Origin: Onchocerca lupi | Lineage: Eukaryota > Nematoda > Chromadorea > Rhabditida > Onchocercidae | Reading direction: 5' to 3' | Length of the DNA stretch: 64,000 bases | NCBI GenBank assembly: GCA_028564675.1 | Contig: JAOVVO010000072.1 | Span: 62,001-126,000 of the forward strand | Shown: in pieces, positions 23,408 through 34,593 of the stretch | Numbering within the stretch: the stretch's first letter is position 1 | How the letters are laid out: the number at the start of each line of letters is the position of its first letter | Made by a program: the position numbers and the translations under genes | The notes under the pieces: model-generated | Databases searched by the model: none | Told to the model about the DNA's origin: nothing | Seen by the model: only the letters and a program-made list of their open reading frames with translations

Positions 23408-26400
23408 TCAAGTTTCAGCAATGAATAATTTCCACAAATCTTCTACAGGCCTCAAAAAAACACAGATAAGCGTTAAATTGTCTGTTGCTCCTGCTTCTTT
23501 GGCTCGATCAACAATAAACTCTGCCAACTTACCATAACCTGTGACAAAAGAAAAAATTTTTTTCTTCATATTCTTTAACTGTTAATTCTTGCAAATAAGG
23601 AGTATCAAAGATGTCATCTTTGACCTAATTCCAATACTGTATATTTATTTATTTTTCTTACAACTTTTCAATTTTTTAGTGAAATTCTTCAGTTAAATCA
23701 ATAAATATGAAAAGCTATTTGAAAAATGAGAAATATTATGAAAATCTTTAACGAATAAGAAAAAGAAAAACTTTGTTTGAATCACAGTTCCATAATGTTT
23801 CTTCTACTTTGCATTTTAAGATTTTGGATATCTTACCCAGCTTTTTACTGAACAAAACATAAGAATGATTCAATTTGGTGAAATTTAAAACCGATATTAA
23901 AATATCGAAGCAGGAAAATAATGATCAGGTACACTGAAGAATGATAAATTATGAGTTTCTAAAAGTTCAAATGAAGATGTAGCCTTATGGTGGTGTGGTT
24001 ACTGTGAACGAAAAATTAAGAAAAAAGATATTATAAAGTGAACTTTAAAATCATGAATTAAAAAATAAAATTAATATTTATAAGTTTGAACTGACTGGCT
24101 TTATTTTTATTTTGCTAATAATGCACATGTATGTGACACAGTTACATGATAAAATGATAATAATGGGAAAAAGAGAGGCATATAAAGCAACATGTTTTAA
24201 GAAATGGTAAGCTATATGACCGAAAAAAAGAGAAATAACTGAAATTACTAGAACTAAGTAATTAACAAGCAAGCTGACTTACTTTCTTGTGAATTTTTAC
24301 GGACAAATTGCGCAACATGAGAATATACCGCTTGTTCACTTAGCGAATCCCAAACACCATCGCAAGATAACAATAAAAGGTATTCGGAATTATCAAGATC
24401 AAATGACAAAACATCTGGTTCAGATGATATCATCGGTCTACCGTCAATGTCGCCTGCAAATATTATGGGATGACCAATGATTTTGTACGAATGCAAAATC
24501 ATTTTGAAACTGAAAAACTTTTTACAGAAAAGCCTGAAAAAAAAATTCAATCATGGAAAATTTTAGTAAATCGCCTCAATAAGAACAAGAGTTCTGCATT
24601 ATAAGCTCATTAGATTAAATTTGAAAGTTAAAGACGCTATTCCATTCTGATTTACTGATTTAAATTATCATGCATTCTGATCAAAGAGATCCTTAACATT
24701 TCTCTACCATTTTTAATTGGGAATTGGGGGAAGGAGGGAGAGGAAGGAGAGAAGAAAAAAGGAAAAGTATTTTTGAATTTCACTGAAATACCACCACTTT
24801 TTTTTTACATTCTATACAATAAGTCATTATAAGAAGATTTTCTCCACAATTCTCTTAAAAAACTTTTTTGAAGATTTTAGCTCTGCAAACATTGTAAATT
24901 TAATAAAACAAACCGAGAGAGCGTGTTAGATTTAAAATTCCATTGACTCTTAGCTCGCCTTGTATTGGAACAACCATTCCGCCAGCTTCTTCTATTCGAC
25001 GTACTTCTTCCTGAACAAAATTGGTTCAATCGAAACTTCAGAATGTAGCCATTTTGCCAGTTATCTTAGCATCAATTTCTACTTTCATCAAAAAATCAAT
25101 CTGTGCATTTTTCATCAAAATTTTTTATCAAAATCAAATTCATTTTTTTTCTAAACCTCCAACTTGTTTTTTTTTTCGTCAAAAAAACACAAATTGAAGA
25201 TCAAAAAAAAAGAAAAAAAAAAAGAAAAAAAGACGCAAACTCATGTTCACCTTAATAACGCGAATGATATAAATGATTTGTTTCGTGAATATCCCTAGTT
25301 AAGACTACTTATCTTCTGCTTTTTACTTTTTCATATTCACTTTACAATTTTCTCATTCCTTTCTGACATCCTTTCATCTTTGATTACAGTTACTCTAATA
25401 ACAAAACCTGCCCATATCAAAAATGAAGTTAACAATTAAAGTCCATTTTTGTTTGGTTCAAGAAAAAGAAAAAAAGAAAAAAAATCCTCACTTCACTTTT
25501 TTCAATACCATTCTTCTATTCACGAAATTCAGCAGTTTCTCTAATCATCAAAATGCTCTTATCTATTATTTAGTACGTTCCCTGTTGAGATCTATGAATA
25601 GACAGATAATATTCAGCAGAAATGAACTAGATAAAACAAGAACAAAGGCAAATAAGATGAAGGAAGAGGAAAAAGAATGACAAGAAAGAAGGATTACAAC
25701 TACTGTTATGATGCATCGCTTGTGCAGTTGGCCAGATATTTTGAATAAAGAATGAAATTGGGGATTGTAAAGTTGAAATCAAGTTCTGTTTTCATTTATT
25801 TCCTTTTTTGTTCAGAAATATCATGTTAATATGCATCATTTGCATAATGAAAATTTAGAGAAAAATTTTACAATTTTATTAGAATTGTGGTTCAAAATTG
25901 AGTATCAAGATATCTTTTAATAGATAAACAAGAAACAAATTGCAAACATAATGAAGATAAAAGAATAAGAAGAACGAATGTATATTATTGCCAATCCACA
26001 TAAAAATTTCAGCATGTCTGTTTAAAGGCAGGGTTCTGCATTTTTACTGATCGACCCTCAAATCTAAAGTAGGATTTAGCCTTAATTCCTTATCCATCCT
26101 TCTTACTACCTATTTGCTGCAATTCTTATCTAACTATTTTTCTTCTATTCATTCCATTCCATTCCATACTAATTGTTTTTATCCGATTTATTTTGTCCTG
26201 TCTTACTTATTTCGTCATATCGATACTCTGGATTCCATTAATAATATACCTCATTTCTGTTTGAAATCAATAGCATTTAAAGGATGTAGACATAAAACTT
26301 GATTTTATAACCTTAAGGAAAGAATATGCCATTTTTACTGTCTCATTCCTGATTCGCTTGCGCATATTCGACTTATCATCAGAACAATTATATTTGAAAA

Positions 26401-28803
26401 AGTTATACTTCCAATAGCCAACCAGTACCACCAAAGAATAAGTTTTTAGACTCAATATAAAAAATTATACATTTACCGGGACATCTGGAGAATGGGCTGA
26501 GGATAATGTTCGTACTGCATCTTTTCGCAGAACAGCTACAGCTGAGTCACCGCACCAACCAACACATAAATGCTTTCGAGCTCGCAGAAAAGCACAAACA
26601 GCAGTTGTGCCGCCTTTTATATGCTGAAAAAAAATAAAAAAAGCATCAATTCTAAACTAAAAGACTTTAAAAGCCTTGTAGGTGAATATTAGAGGCTATT
26701 TTTACTCTAATTCAGATTATATGATCTGGCTTAGTCCAAATTCTCAACGTAATAAGGCGATAATAAAGGACCAATTTTTCATTACTTCATGATTGCCAGT
26801 GCTTACCGTATAGAAAATACAACTATGCATACCTCATTTTTACATCTTGCAGTGAGTCTTTTATCAAGTTTAATAAAGGCATTTTTCATTATATTCTCAA
26901 TTTGATCAACAGCATATTGAGCATTATCAATAAGGCATCTTGCAAAATGGGAGCTTGCATAATTGGCGCAATCGACTCCATTATGTCCATCAAATACGGC
27001 AAAAAACGAATCATGATCACGACAATCACCCTATAATTTTTTTTTTTTTTTTAAAATAAAAATACATAAAATCATGACAGGTTTGCATTGCTGCTCATAA
27101 CTCGATTTGTAAAGACCCTACTTTTTTGGAAATAACTCCTATACTCATCCTTAACAATAAGCAACGTATAGAATTTGCAATAAATCTAAAACTAATTATT
27201 TCTCATTAAATGATAGAATCATTTTATTAAACTATACTTTCCATATATATCTTCATAATAATACTAGAAAGAATACATGTAATTATCTTTTGAAACACGC
27301 ATTCAAACCAAAATACAAATTTCTGATTCATCGATTTCCTTTAAACTTCAGGGAAATAAATTTAATTCATACCATTATTTGATTCTATCAGTTATTTCGC
27401 TCTAAACATAAATATTATCAACTACAAATGCTTCTCATAGTTTTTTAAAATTTATTGTATGTAGGTTTTGTAGTAATGAGATGTAATCCCAAATAATTGT
27501 GCCAATATACGGAATAAAACCTTAGTTGGCTCAATGATGGAAAGTGAAGGTAAGAGAACTGCACGATCTTCCATTTTCGAACGTCGATTTTTTTGGGCAC
27601 AATACGAATACAACAGCTGATCGGAAATTATTTGAGTCTCTGAAAAAATTAAGGAAGTAAAAAAGTTGAATGCAATGAAAAAGTTATGTTATTCTTCAAG
27701 TATGAATGAATGAAATATTTCCTCACCCAAGCAAAAAGATTTTATTCACTTTTATTCAAAGTAAATAAAATAAATTGCTTTCTCATGATTCATTCCAATA
27801 TGATTAATCGAGGAAATTTATTATTGTAAATATTTTCATGGTCGAAAGTATGAAAAAAAAAAAGTCATATATTACAAAAAAAAAAAAAAAATTTGAAATC
27901 TTCATTAATGTTAAAAAAAGTCAAGATTTTAAATCCTATAGATCACAACTAAATATTTTTAAGGAATTAGTGAATAATTTATATAAGGAACATTAATAAA
28001 TCATTTTGATTTTTTTACTAATTGATCCCCAACAACATGGATATTATGATGTATATATTAAGTAGTGCATTTTAAAATATTTAAAATATACGATGTATAT
28101 AAGATAGAAGAAAATTATGAACAACATATGTAATTGATAAATTTAATAAATGAATTACTTGGTAGTGGGACAGAATTGTTTACCAAATTGTTGAGATACA
28201 TATTCAAATGATGTATAACTTCACGACACCAAACTGTGGCATCGATTGCACTATAATCATTCTCATCAAATGGTACCTCTGCTGTATTTAGTTCATTCGC
28301 GTTTATATCTACCAGCGAATATGCTATCGTATAAGCTGCCCAAGGCGGAAACCCTCTGAAAAATAATTGCGAAATTCTTCGAATGCTTTACTAAATAAAT
28401 TCTCAAAATCTCGTTCTCTTCTTAAATTGGGAGATATTCGACAAATGCGCCTTTTTCCTTTTTTTTTTTTCGAATAACAATTCAACAGAAAAATCGGCAC
28501 GAAAAACATCGTTTCAGTTAAATCAAAAAAGAGAAATTATTCAACTCAGTATCATAAATATTGGCATCAAAAAATAACAAATTGAGAAAACATGAACCTT
28601 TGATGTAAATTTTCAACGATCAGTGCTACCGCATCTCCACGTGCATCATGTTTTGTTGTTTGCAGATAAGGTGAACGAAATCTAATGGTGGCTTCGTTAT
28701 CAGTATTAGATGAGGATTCCAGATAATTTTTCACCATCAACATCAGTATTTCACTGCTGCTTGGCTGCAGTTCTTTCGATCTCACTTCACACCCATCAGT
28801 CAT
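23408..28803 (-). CDS. fem-2: FEM-2 / POPX-type PP2C serine/threonine phosphatase
   Basis: FEM-2 is the PP2C phosphatase of the C. elegans sex-determination pathway; its relatives PPM1E/PPM1F dephosphorylate CaM kinases and PAK. Eight exons keep phase: 28598-28803, 28159-28355, 27521-27639, 26833-27030, 26477-26623, 24914-25010, 24283-24453, 23408-23538 (421 aa; C. elegans FEM-2 is 449). An N-terminal domain (1-134) precedes the catalytic core: NRRSKMEDR (Glu158, Asp159), FAVFDGHNG (Asp188), GGTTAV (about 243-248), GWCGDSAVAVL, RIEEAGGM, LTRSLGD, CDGVWD (Asp353) and GATDNLT (Asp398, Asn399). All metal-binding acids are present. DGHN replaces the usual DGHG, and GATDN replaces GSxDN. The start follows a TTTAG by 14 bases. 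Orthology to FEM-2, not another POPX-like PP2C, is inferred from length and the N-terminal domain. Confidence 0.88.
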
Positions 28804-29535
28804 TTTCGAAAATTTCCTAAATTAAGACAAACATGACCGCCTCCCAATTACAATGTTGTTACATACATAATGGTCTCGTTCTTTACCAACTAAATCCAGT
28901 TCAAAACTCGAGCATCAAATTAATCATAACTCGACACTGCTCATTAAAATCACTTAATCATACCATATTTAGCAACCGATCTAATCAAATGGGTAAAAAG
29001 GGTAGTTAAAAATCCTAAACCGTCTTTTTATTATACAACTTAATATTCCAAACTGAATTCAATAAACTGCGTTATATGTGCGATATAACATATGGATATA
29101 TGTGCGATATAACATATAACACAAGATATAACATATGGCGGAACTTACAAGACAATCTCTTTTTCAAAATTTAAATTTTAACACTCCCTGAGCATCTTCA
29201 TTTCTTATTTTCTTTTTATCCTTAAACTGGTTCAATAATAACTCGAAATGACTTCTTGAATTCATCAATTCATTGGTGATAAAAAATAACAGTTTTCTGA
29301 GTCTATGAATAGACTTCAAATGCAAATAAACGATGGAAATAATAATTGATAAAATTTACCAAATAAAATAAAGAATAACACTTTAAGATTAACGATTAGC
29401 ACTGAAATGAGAGAATTTCAACAACATAAGAATTCGATAAAAGACATCGAAATACATAAGAAAACGCAATATTTCATGAAATTTCAGTTCAGAATTTTAA
29501 AATTTTTCTAACAATCATTTACTGATCTTTTTTCT
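28804..29535. other. Intergenic between FEM-2 and C1QBP genes
   Basis: About 730 bp on the 5' side of FEM-2 and the 3' side of C1QBP. It contains the 24-bp tandem repeat at 29073-29138. Otherwise AT-rich with no supported gene. Confidence 0.5.
29073..29138. repeat. 24-bp tandem repeat, about 2.7 copies
   Basis: Unit TATATGTGCGATATAACATA plus four bases, at 29073 and 29097, with a partial third copy (AGATATAACATATGG) ending near 29138. Each unit contains the near-palindrome GATATAACATAT. Located about 270 bp upstream of the FEM-2 start codon. Confidence 0.7.
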
Positions 29536-31576
29536 TTATTTTGAAACAAATGATTGGATATCTGTCAATAGCTTAACATATTGCGAGTGTTCATAATGTG
29601 TAGCGAAATCCACTACTTCACGGCAAAATTTTTGATCGAAGCCACGTTCTGCCAAATAATGATTGAACAAAAGATCATGCAAAGTCTGAAATTTCGATTA
29701 CAGTTAATTAATAATTCATTCATCTGACTTCAGAGCTTAATAAAATCTCATCTCTTATTTCAAGAGTGAGATTAAATGAAATTTCCTTCATAAATAGAAA
29801 AGGAATCATTCAAATTAATTGCGCAAATAGTAACATTAACGTTTTTTGCCAACTATTACAGAAACTCGAGCAAAACTATGCCCCAATAAAGAAAATGCAT
29901 ACTGGATCAATATATTTGCCAGATGATGAATACACTGATTCAGGTATATCTTCATCTTCCGCTCCTTTGGATGCTGGGGCAATGTAAAATTCTGCTACAC
30001 GGAAATCAACTGCAAATAAAATACATTACCCTGAATTCATCTGTAAAAACTAAAATATTCGATAAATTTATTGGTTGCGCTTGATCCAACAAAGATTAAT
30101 CAAATAGTATATATTACTTACATCGTTCGTTTGCTTCGGTTGCTTCTTCGTTCTCGCATAAATCAAGATAAAAACATAACCGTTGTTGTCCTTTGATGAT
30201 TTCTATCGTAAGTGAAGGCAAGGCGAGTGGAACTCCATCGTCCTACAAAAACGACCGTTAAAAGGCACTAATAAATAAAAAAGAAGACAGGATATAAAAT
30301 TAATATGCGATGAGTCAGTTTAACTGCTTGCAAAAGAAAATTTTAAATTCTAAAGAAGAAAATGAACCAAACAAATAAAATGAAAAGAAAGAGAAAAGAC
30401 ACCTCATCTTCTTCGCCATCCATATCCACTGAGTGATTGACATTGAAGTAAACGTTAATTCTGAAAAACTTATCCCAATAATCAAATATGAAGCACATTT
30501 TACAACTTCGACAATAATATTATTTTAAGCTATGCGAGTTTAAGAGAAAGAATCACTAAAACTGTTCTTGGATTTCCCGATGATGATTGTCATCAAAACA
30601 TTTTTATATTTATTCACTTGGATCGAATAACTGAAATTAATCAGAAAACATAAAATATAACCGTCTGACTCGAATTTTCTGAGATATATGTCTTCTGGTA
30701 GCCTTTTACACATTTCAACGCTATCTATATATTACTACTGTTACATCAAAGCGAGTCATTTTAGCAAAAGTGGAAGTGAATTGCAAATAAATTTTGAAAA
30801 TTACTTTTCCTTGCCATGAAGTTTTGCCAATTGAACGTTAGCACCATCAGTTGTAATTTCGAAACCCGAGATTCTTGGAGCTTGTTCGCCGCGAAGATTT
30901 TCCTTCTCCAATTGTTTTTCCGCCGTAATTTCATTTTTTAAAGCATCAATTAATTCGTTATTCAATTCTAAAACAAAAAACTACTGAAACGAAAACCAAG
31001 AAAGTAACTTATATTGTATATCTCCTTATAATCAGAAAAAACTAAAGATTATTATATATATATATATACAGTATGCGAAAGTTAGCATTTTTCAGCCCAA
31101 TATATACATACAGTATGCAAAAGTTAGCATTTTTCAGCCCAATATATACATACAGTATGCAAAAGTTAGCATTTTTCAGCCCAAGTAAAGGCACCACTTC
31201 CTCACTATTTGTCCTAGAACAACAGAACAACAGTTACAAATCGCAATTTCCCCATTTGATGCAAGAAATAGGATCTATGACAGCTCTCTGTCAGTTCCGG
31301 AATCTAATGGTTTCGGATTCTTGAGTAACCTTCCTCAATAATCTATTGCTGTAGCTGATAAGAAAATTCGAAATATTTCGAAATTGCTTCATATTTTCAA
31401 ATATTATATCACTATGCTTTGATAATTTGTAAAAACATACGCCGAGTGGATGACATCTGCCGAGCTATCAAAACTGGATGTAATATCCTGCTTCGAGAAC
31501 AAACAGTTGCTGTCGAGATTTGTCTTTGCAAGGCCCTTGATAATGCACGGCATATCGCAACTGAGCGCATTTTCAT
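29536..31576 (-). CDS. c1qbp: C1QBP / p32 / MAM33 mitochondrial matrix protein
   Basis: p32 is an acidic trimeric protein of the mitochondrial matrix needed for mitochondrial translation and respiration. Six exons keep phase: 31441-31576, 30805-30967, 30403-30460, 30122-30242, 29903-30009, 29536-29685 (244 aa; usual family length after presequence about 210-280). Residues 1-45 are Arg/Ser-rich with no acids (MKMRSVAICRALSRALQRQI), a good matrix presequence. The mature part has the p32 order: an N-terminal helix (about 46-72, LIDALKNEITAEKQLEKE), the beta-sheet core (GFEITTDGANVQLAK; INVYFNVNHSVD; PLALPSLTIEIIKG), the acidic loop, and the C-terminal helices LLFNHYLAERGFDQKFC and SQYVKLLTDIQSFVSK. 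The start follows a TTTTAG by about 9 bases. Intron 1 holds a 42-bp minisatellite. Confidence 0.92.
31069..31184. repeat. 42-bp minisatellite in C1QBP intron 1
   Basis: Units begin at 31069, 31111 and 31153 with CAGTATGCAAAAGTTAGCAT; the third is cut after 32 bases. Copies are nearly identical (one G/A change in the first). A (TA)n run precedes it at 31051-31066. Because 42 is divisible by three, long open frames run through it on both strands; these are not genes. Confidence 0.9.
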
Positions 31577-32273
31577 TAACTTTAACCTAAAATCTAAAGA
31601 GGAACAAATACAGATACCAAGATATGATAGTGAATGATAAAGAGATACAACGACTAGAAAAGAAAACAATAAGCTTCTGAAAAAAAAAAACTAATCTAGA
31701 TATAACGAATAAATTGGATAGACTTATCACAAGCTGTAAATTCCATATTATCATTACTCTATGACTATTACTTTGGCGTGTAAAGAATAGCATAGTGAGA
31801 AATTCTATAATCTCTAACTTCTTCTTTGATTTGTCTAGTTTTGCGAATAAGTCGCACTTCACTACGAATTAGTGAACAGAAGCCATTGATACTATTATTT
31901 GCTGCACGAAAAAACTAAAAATGGCAATGATAAGCGTTATTCTCCTACTGCCGACTCCTAATCAACAAATTCGCCCACCCACCTAATTTCCAATCCTCAA
32001 TACCTGAGGGCTAGAAAAGTTACATAAAATAATGCATCAGTCGCACAGCGCGTCTACACAGATCTATCGCTATGCAACAGGCAATTCTCGCGGGATTATG
32101 AACTGGGGAAGACCTGATCTGTTTTGCAAAATAATGATTAAAATAAAACTTGAGCCAAGTTCCCCTTAATTTAAGATAAGCATCTCAAGCCAAACTCTCT
32201 GTACCGTAACACTTTAGTCTCTATATAATTGATAGATAGGCAAATAATTGTACTACTATAAAAAATATATCAA
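31577..32273. other. Intergenic upstream of C1QBP
   Basis: About 700 bp, somewhat less AT-rich around 31900-32110. It should contain the C1QBP promoter. No gene or repeat recognised before the Helitron cluster starts. Confidence 0.45.
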
Positions 32274-33059
32274 TAACTAGCTGAGCGTGGCCGATCCAAC
32301 TAATCTATATAAATAAAAATTTAAATGTTCGTTTGTTCAAAAATCTTACCTATTGCTTTAAAATTTTTGACACAACATTGCATTCGAATATACGCATGTA
32401 CATGCGTTGCTGTATTTTTATACTCGCATTGCTATTATCTATTATTATTTATTATTTATTACGCAACAATTACAAACCAATAATATCAATAAAACAAACC
32501 TAATGATAAATTTATTAACGCAAAAAAAAGAAAACAATATAAAAGGCAAAAAACTCGAGTGGAGCATTAACCTCTTCCGTTGACATCCCTATATAAAATG
32601 ATAGAAAAGAACGCCTTTGTTGGCGCGCGAGGGTGATCGACATTGATCCTAGTTAAGGGTTACAAACGAATAACTTTGGAATAAAGAAATAAATAATAAT
32701 GAATAATAATAAGTAAGAACAATAATTGTTGATAATTGTTGGAGCATTTGGTTGACAGCAGTTTTTCACGTTTATATTAATCGTATACATCTTGTTCTAA
32801 TCGTATGTTTTAATCGGGAAAAGAAGGAGAGAGAGATGAGAGGGAGAAGGAGAATGAGAGAAAAAAGGAAAGTGGGTTTGTCACTGACGTGATACGTGAA
32901 AAAAAGTAAGTATGTTTATATAAAAACACCCACCTATTCGAATGCAAGATTATATCAAAATTTGAAAGCAATCGCTGGCGAACTTCCGGAGATCCTTGAG
33001 AGTACAAGTAACTGGATAGCCATGCGCTACCGTGGCAACGCGTGGCCGAGTTCAGCTAA
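32274..33059 (+). mobile_element. Non-autonomous Helitron (with an abutting older 3' end)
   Basis: The element runs from TCTATATAAATAAAAATTTA at 32304 to TGGCCGAGTTCAGCTAA at 33059, flanked by A on the left and T on the right, the Helitron A|T target. The 3' end has a GC-rich hairpin-prone stretch (CAACGCGTGGCC) before CTAA, a Helitron CTRR terminus. Just before it, 32274-32303 is another degenerate 3' end (CTGAGCGTGGCCGATCCAAC then TAA), so the elements sit head to tail. A long inverted copy of the left arm lies inside the right end (about 32925-33000, containing CCTATTCGAATGCAAG). No coding capacity. Confidence 0.72.
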
Positions 33060-33906
33060 TATACATAAATAAAAATGTAAATGTTCATTTGTTCAAAATT
33101 TTATGTCTCTGAAAATTCTTACCGATTGCTTTGATATTTTGGTACAACGTTGCACTCGAATACGTGTGGCTCAGTCTGGTTAATTGGAAAATGCTGGGAA
33201 AAAAAATCTAAACGAATTGTAATTTGGATTGTAATCTTGTTGGAGAGTGGATTGCTTCTTCTTGCTGTTGTAACTTGGCTAGGTCAGCAATAAGTATCGG
33301 AAAAGTCTTTATGTCTTGTGTAAGAATCCTGTTGGGAAAGTTTTATTGATTGATGAAAGAGTAATTTTTCGTAACAAACAATTACCAAAGAATATCCAAT
33401 CAAATTGATCACTGGGTTATTCTTTCTTTTGTCACTCATATGATTACTGCTCAACTGAACTGTTGCTACTGCAGTGAACTTCGAATTGTTGCTATTGTTG
33501 TGTCGGCGTAAGAACTTCTAACTTGGACTTGAACTTGAACTCCAGCTCCAAATCCTGTCCTAAAACCTTTCGGAACTCCTTTCCTTTACCTGATCTCCAT
33601 CGTGTCGCCTCTTAATTGGTTGGCTTCACTGAATCGGAGCGAAAATTTTGGCGGTAAACGCGTTTATCCTTACGGCTTAAGGAAGAGAGAGAGAGAGATA
33701 GAGAGAGAGAAATATTATCAAAAAAAAAAAAACATGTTTTTATCTGTCACACGTATGACAGATAAAAAAAAAGTAGGTATATTTATACAGAAACATGCAT
33801 CCATTCGGATGCAATGTTGTATAAAAATTTCAAAGCAATCGGTGAAGAACTTTTGGAGATTTAAGGGTTAGAACAATGAACATTTACATTTTTATTTATG
33901 TAGATT
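33060..33906 (+). mobile_element. Non-autonomous Helitron-family element with long terminal inverted repeats
   Basis: It starts at TATACATAAATAAAAATGTA, directly after the CTAA end of the previous element, and ends at the inverted form ACATTTTTATTTATGTAGAT near 33905. Arms of about 110 bp are inverted copies (left about 33060-33170, right about 33795-33905). The interior (about 33180-33540) resembles the reverse complement of 40920-41260 in the large element in the methyltransferase intron, e.g. TTGTTGCTATTGTTGTGTCG against CGACGCAACAATAGCAACAG. It lacks its own CTRR end. No protein is encoded; the frame at 33602-33871 is chance. Confidence 0.6.
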
Positions 33907-34593
33907 AAAGTATCAGTTGTCGAGAATGTATAAAACAGATATCATTAGATTATTACATCATTGTACAGTTTGAAATTGCTCTGATCGGTGATTCATTTCC
34001 ATTATCATTCATATTTCAGCACATCCTGAGTTCCTGATGTAGTATCTGTGTAACTTCACTAATTCTACAATTCCCTGTGTTTGAGTTGCATAACCTAAGC
34101 AAATAAACCATCACCGTGGGGAAAGTATAACGGTATATATTCCCTGGAATCGGAACAAGCTAAAAAGATATTTTTACACATTGGGATCAGTGGCCAAAAA
34201 TACCGATGCAAATTGAATTTGAAATTTGAAATAAAGAAGTATAATGCCTGAAAAGCAATAAACTTGCAGTTATAAAATTTGCCGACAAATTACTGCATAA
34301 ATGTGGATTTTCATGATCGTCGCTGGTTTGCTTAAAACATTCATTATCTTCACCTATTTAATTGTATCATGCAAAGGGAAAACAGTGGTAAATTTCCCTT
34401 CCTTGCTATATTTTTCAAAAAAAAATTTTTTTTTAATGAAGAAATTTCAAAAAATTGAAATATTAGTTTAAGAAAGAGATTTGTTTAGGGAACGTATAAG
34501 TTGTTATAAGCGTTAGCATAAGCTCAATTGATTGTTGTAAAAAAAAAAAATCGATTACTTTGATAATGAATTGAATAGTCAGAAGTTATTAAA
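33907..34593. other. Intergenic upstream of the MSP-domain gene
   Basis: About 690 bp of AT-rich sequence. A short frame from ATG 34301 encodes a hydrophobic stretch (MWIFMIVAGLLKTFIIFTYL) resembling a signal anchor, but it cannot be joined in frame to the downstream exon with the splice sites I see. Confidence 0.4.

Noticed and set aside
31042..31324. Repetitive open frames on both strands (KLAFFSPIYTYSMQ-type repeats)
   Set aside because: They arise from the 42-bp minisatellite inside a C1QBP intron and have no start or splice context.
32810..33007. Minus-strand frame with a Ser/Phe-rich tail
   Set aside because: It is the low-complexity GAGA tract and the right arm of the non-autonomous Helitron.
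33602..33871. 89-codon plus-strand frame with an Arg/Glu run
   Set aside because: It lies inside the Helitron-type element at 33060-33906 and includes a GA microsatellite and a terminal inverted repeat.
34301..34470. Hydrophobic frame MWIFMIVAGLLKTF... as a signal-peptide first exon for the MSP-domain gene
   Set aside because: Its best donor leaves phase 0, while the only nearby acceptor before the next exon needs phase 1, and phase 0 meets a stop at once.
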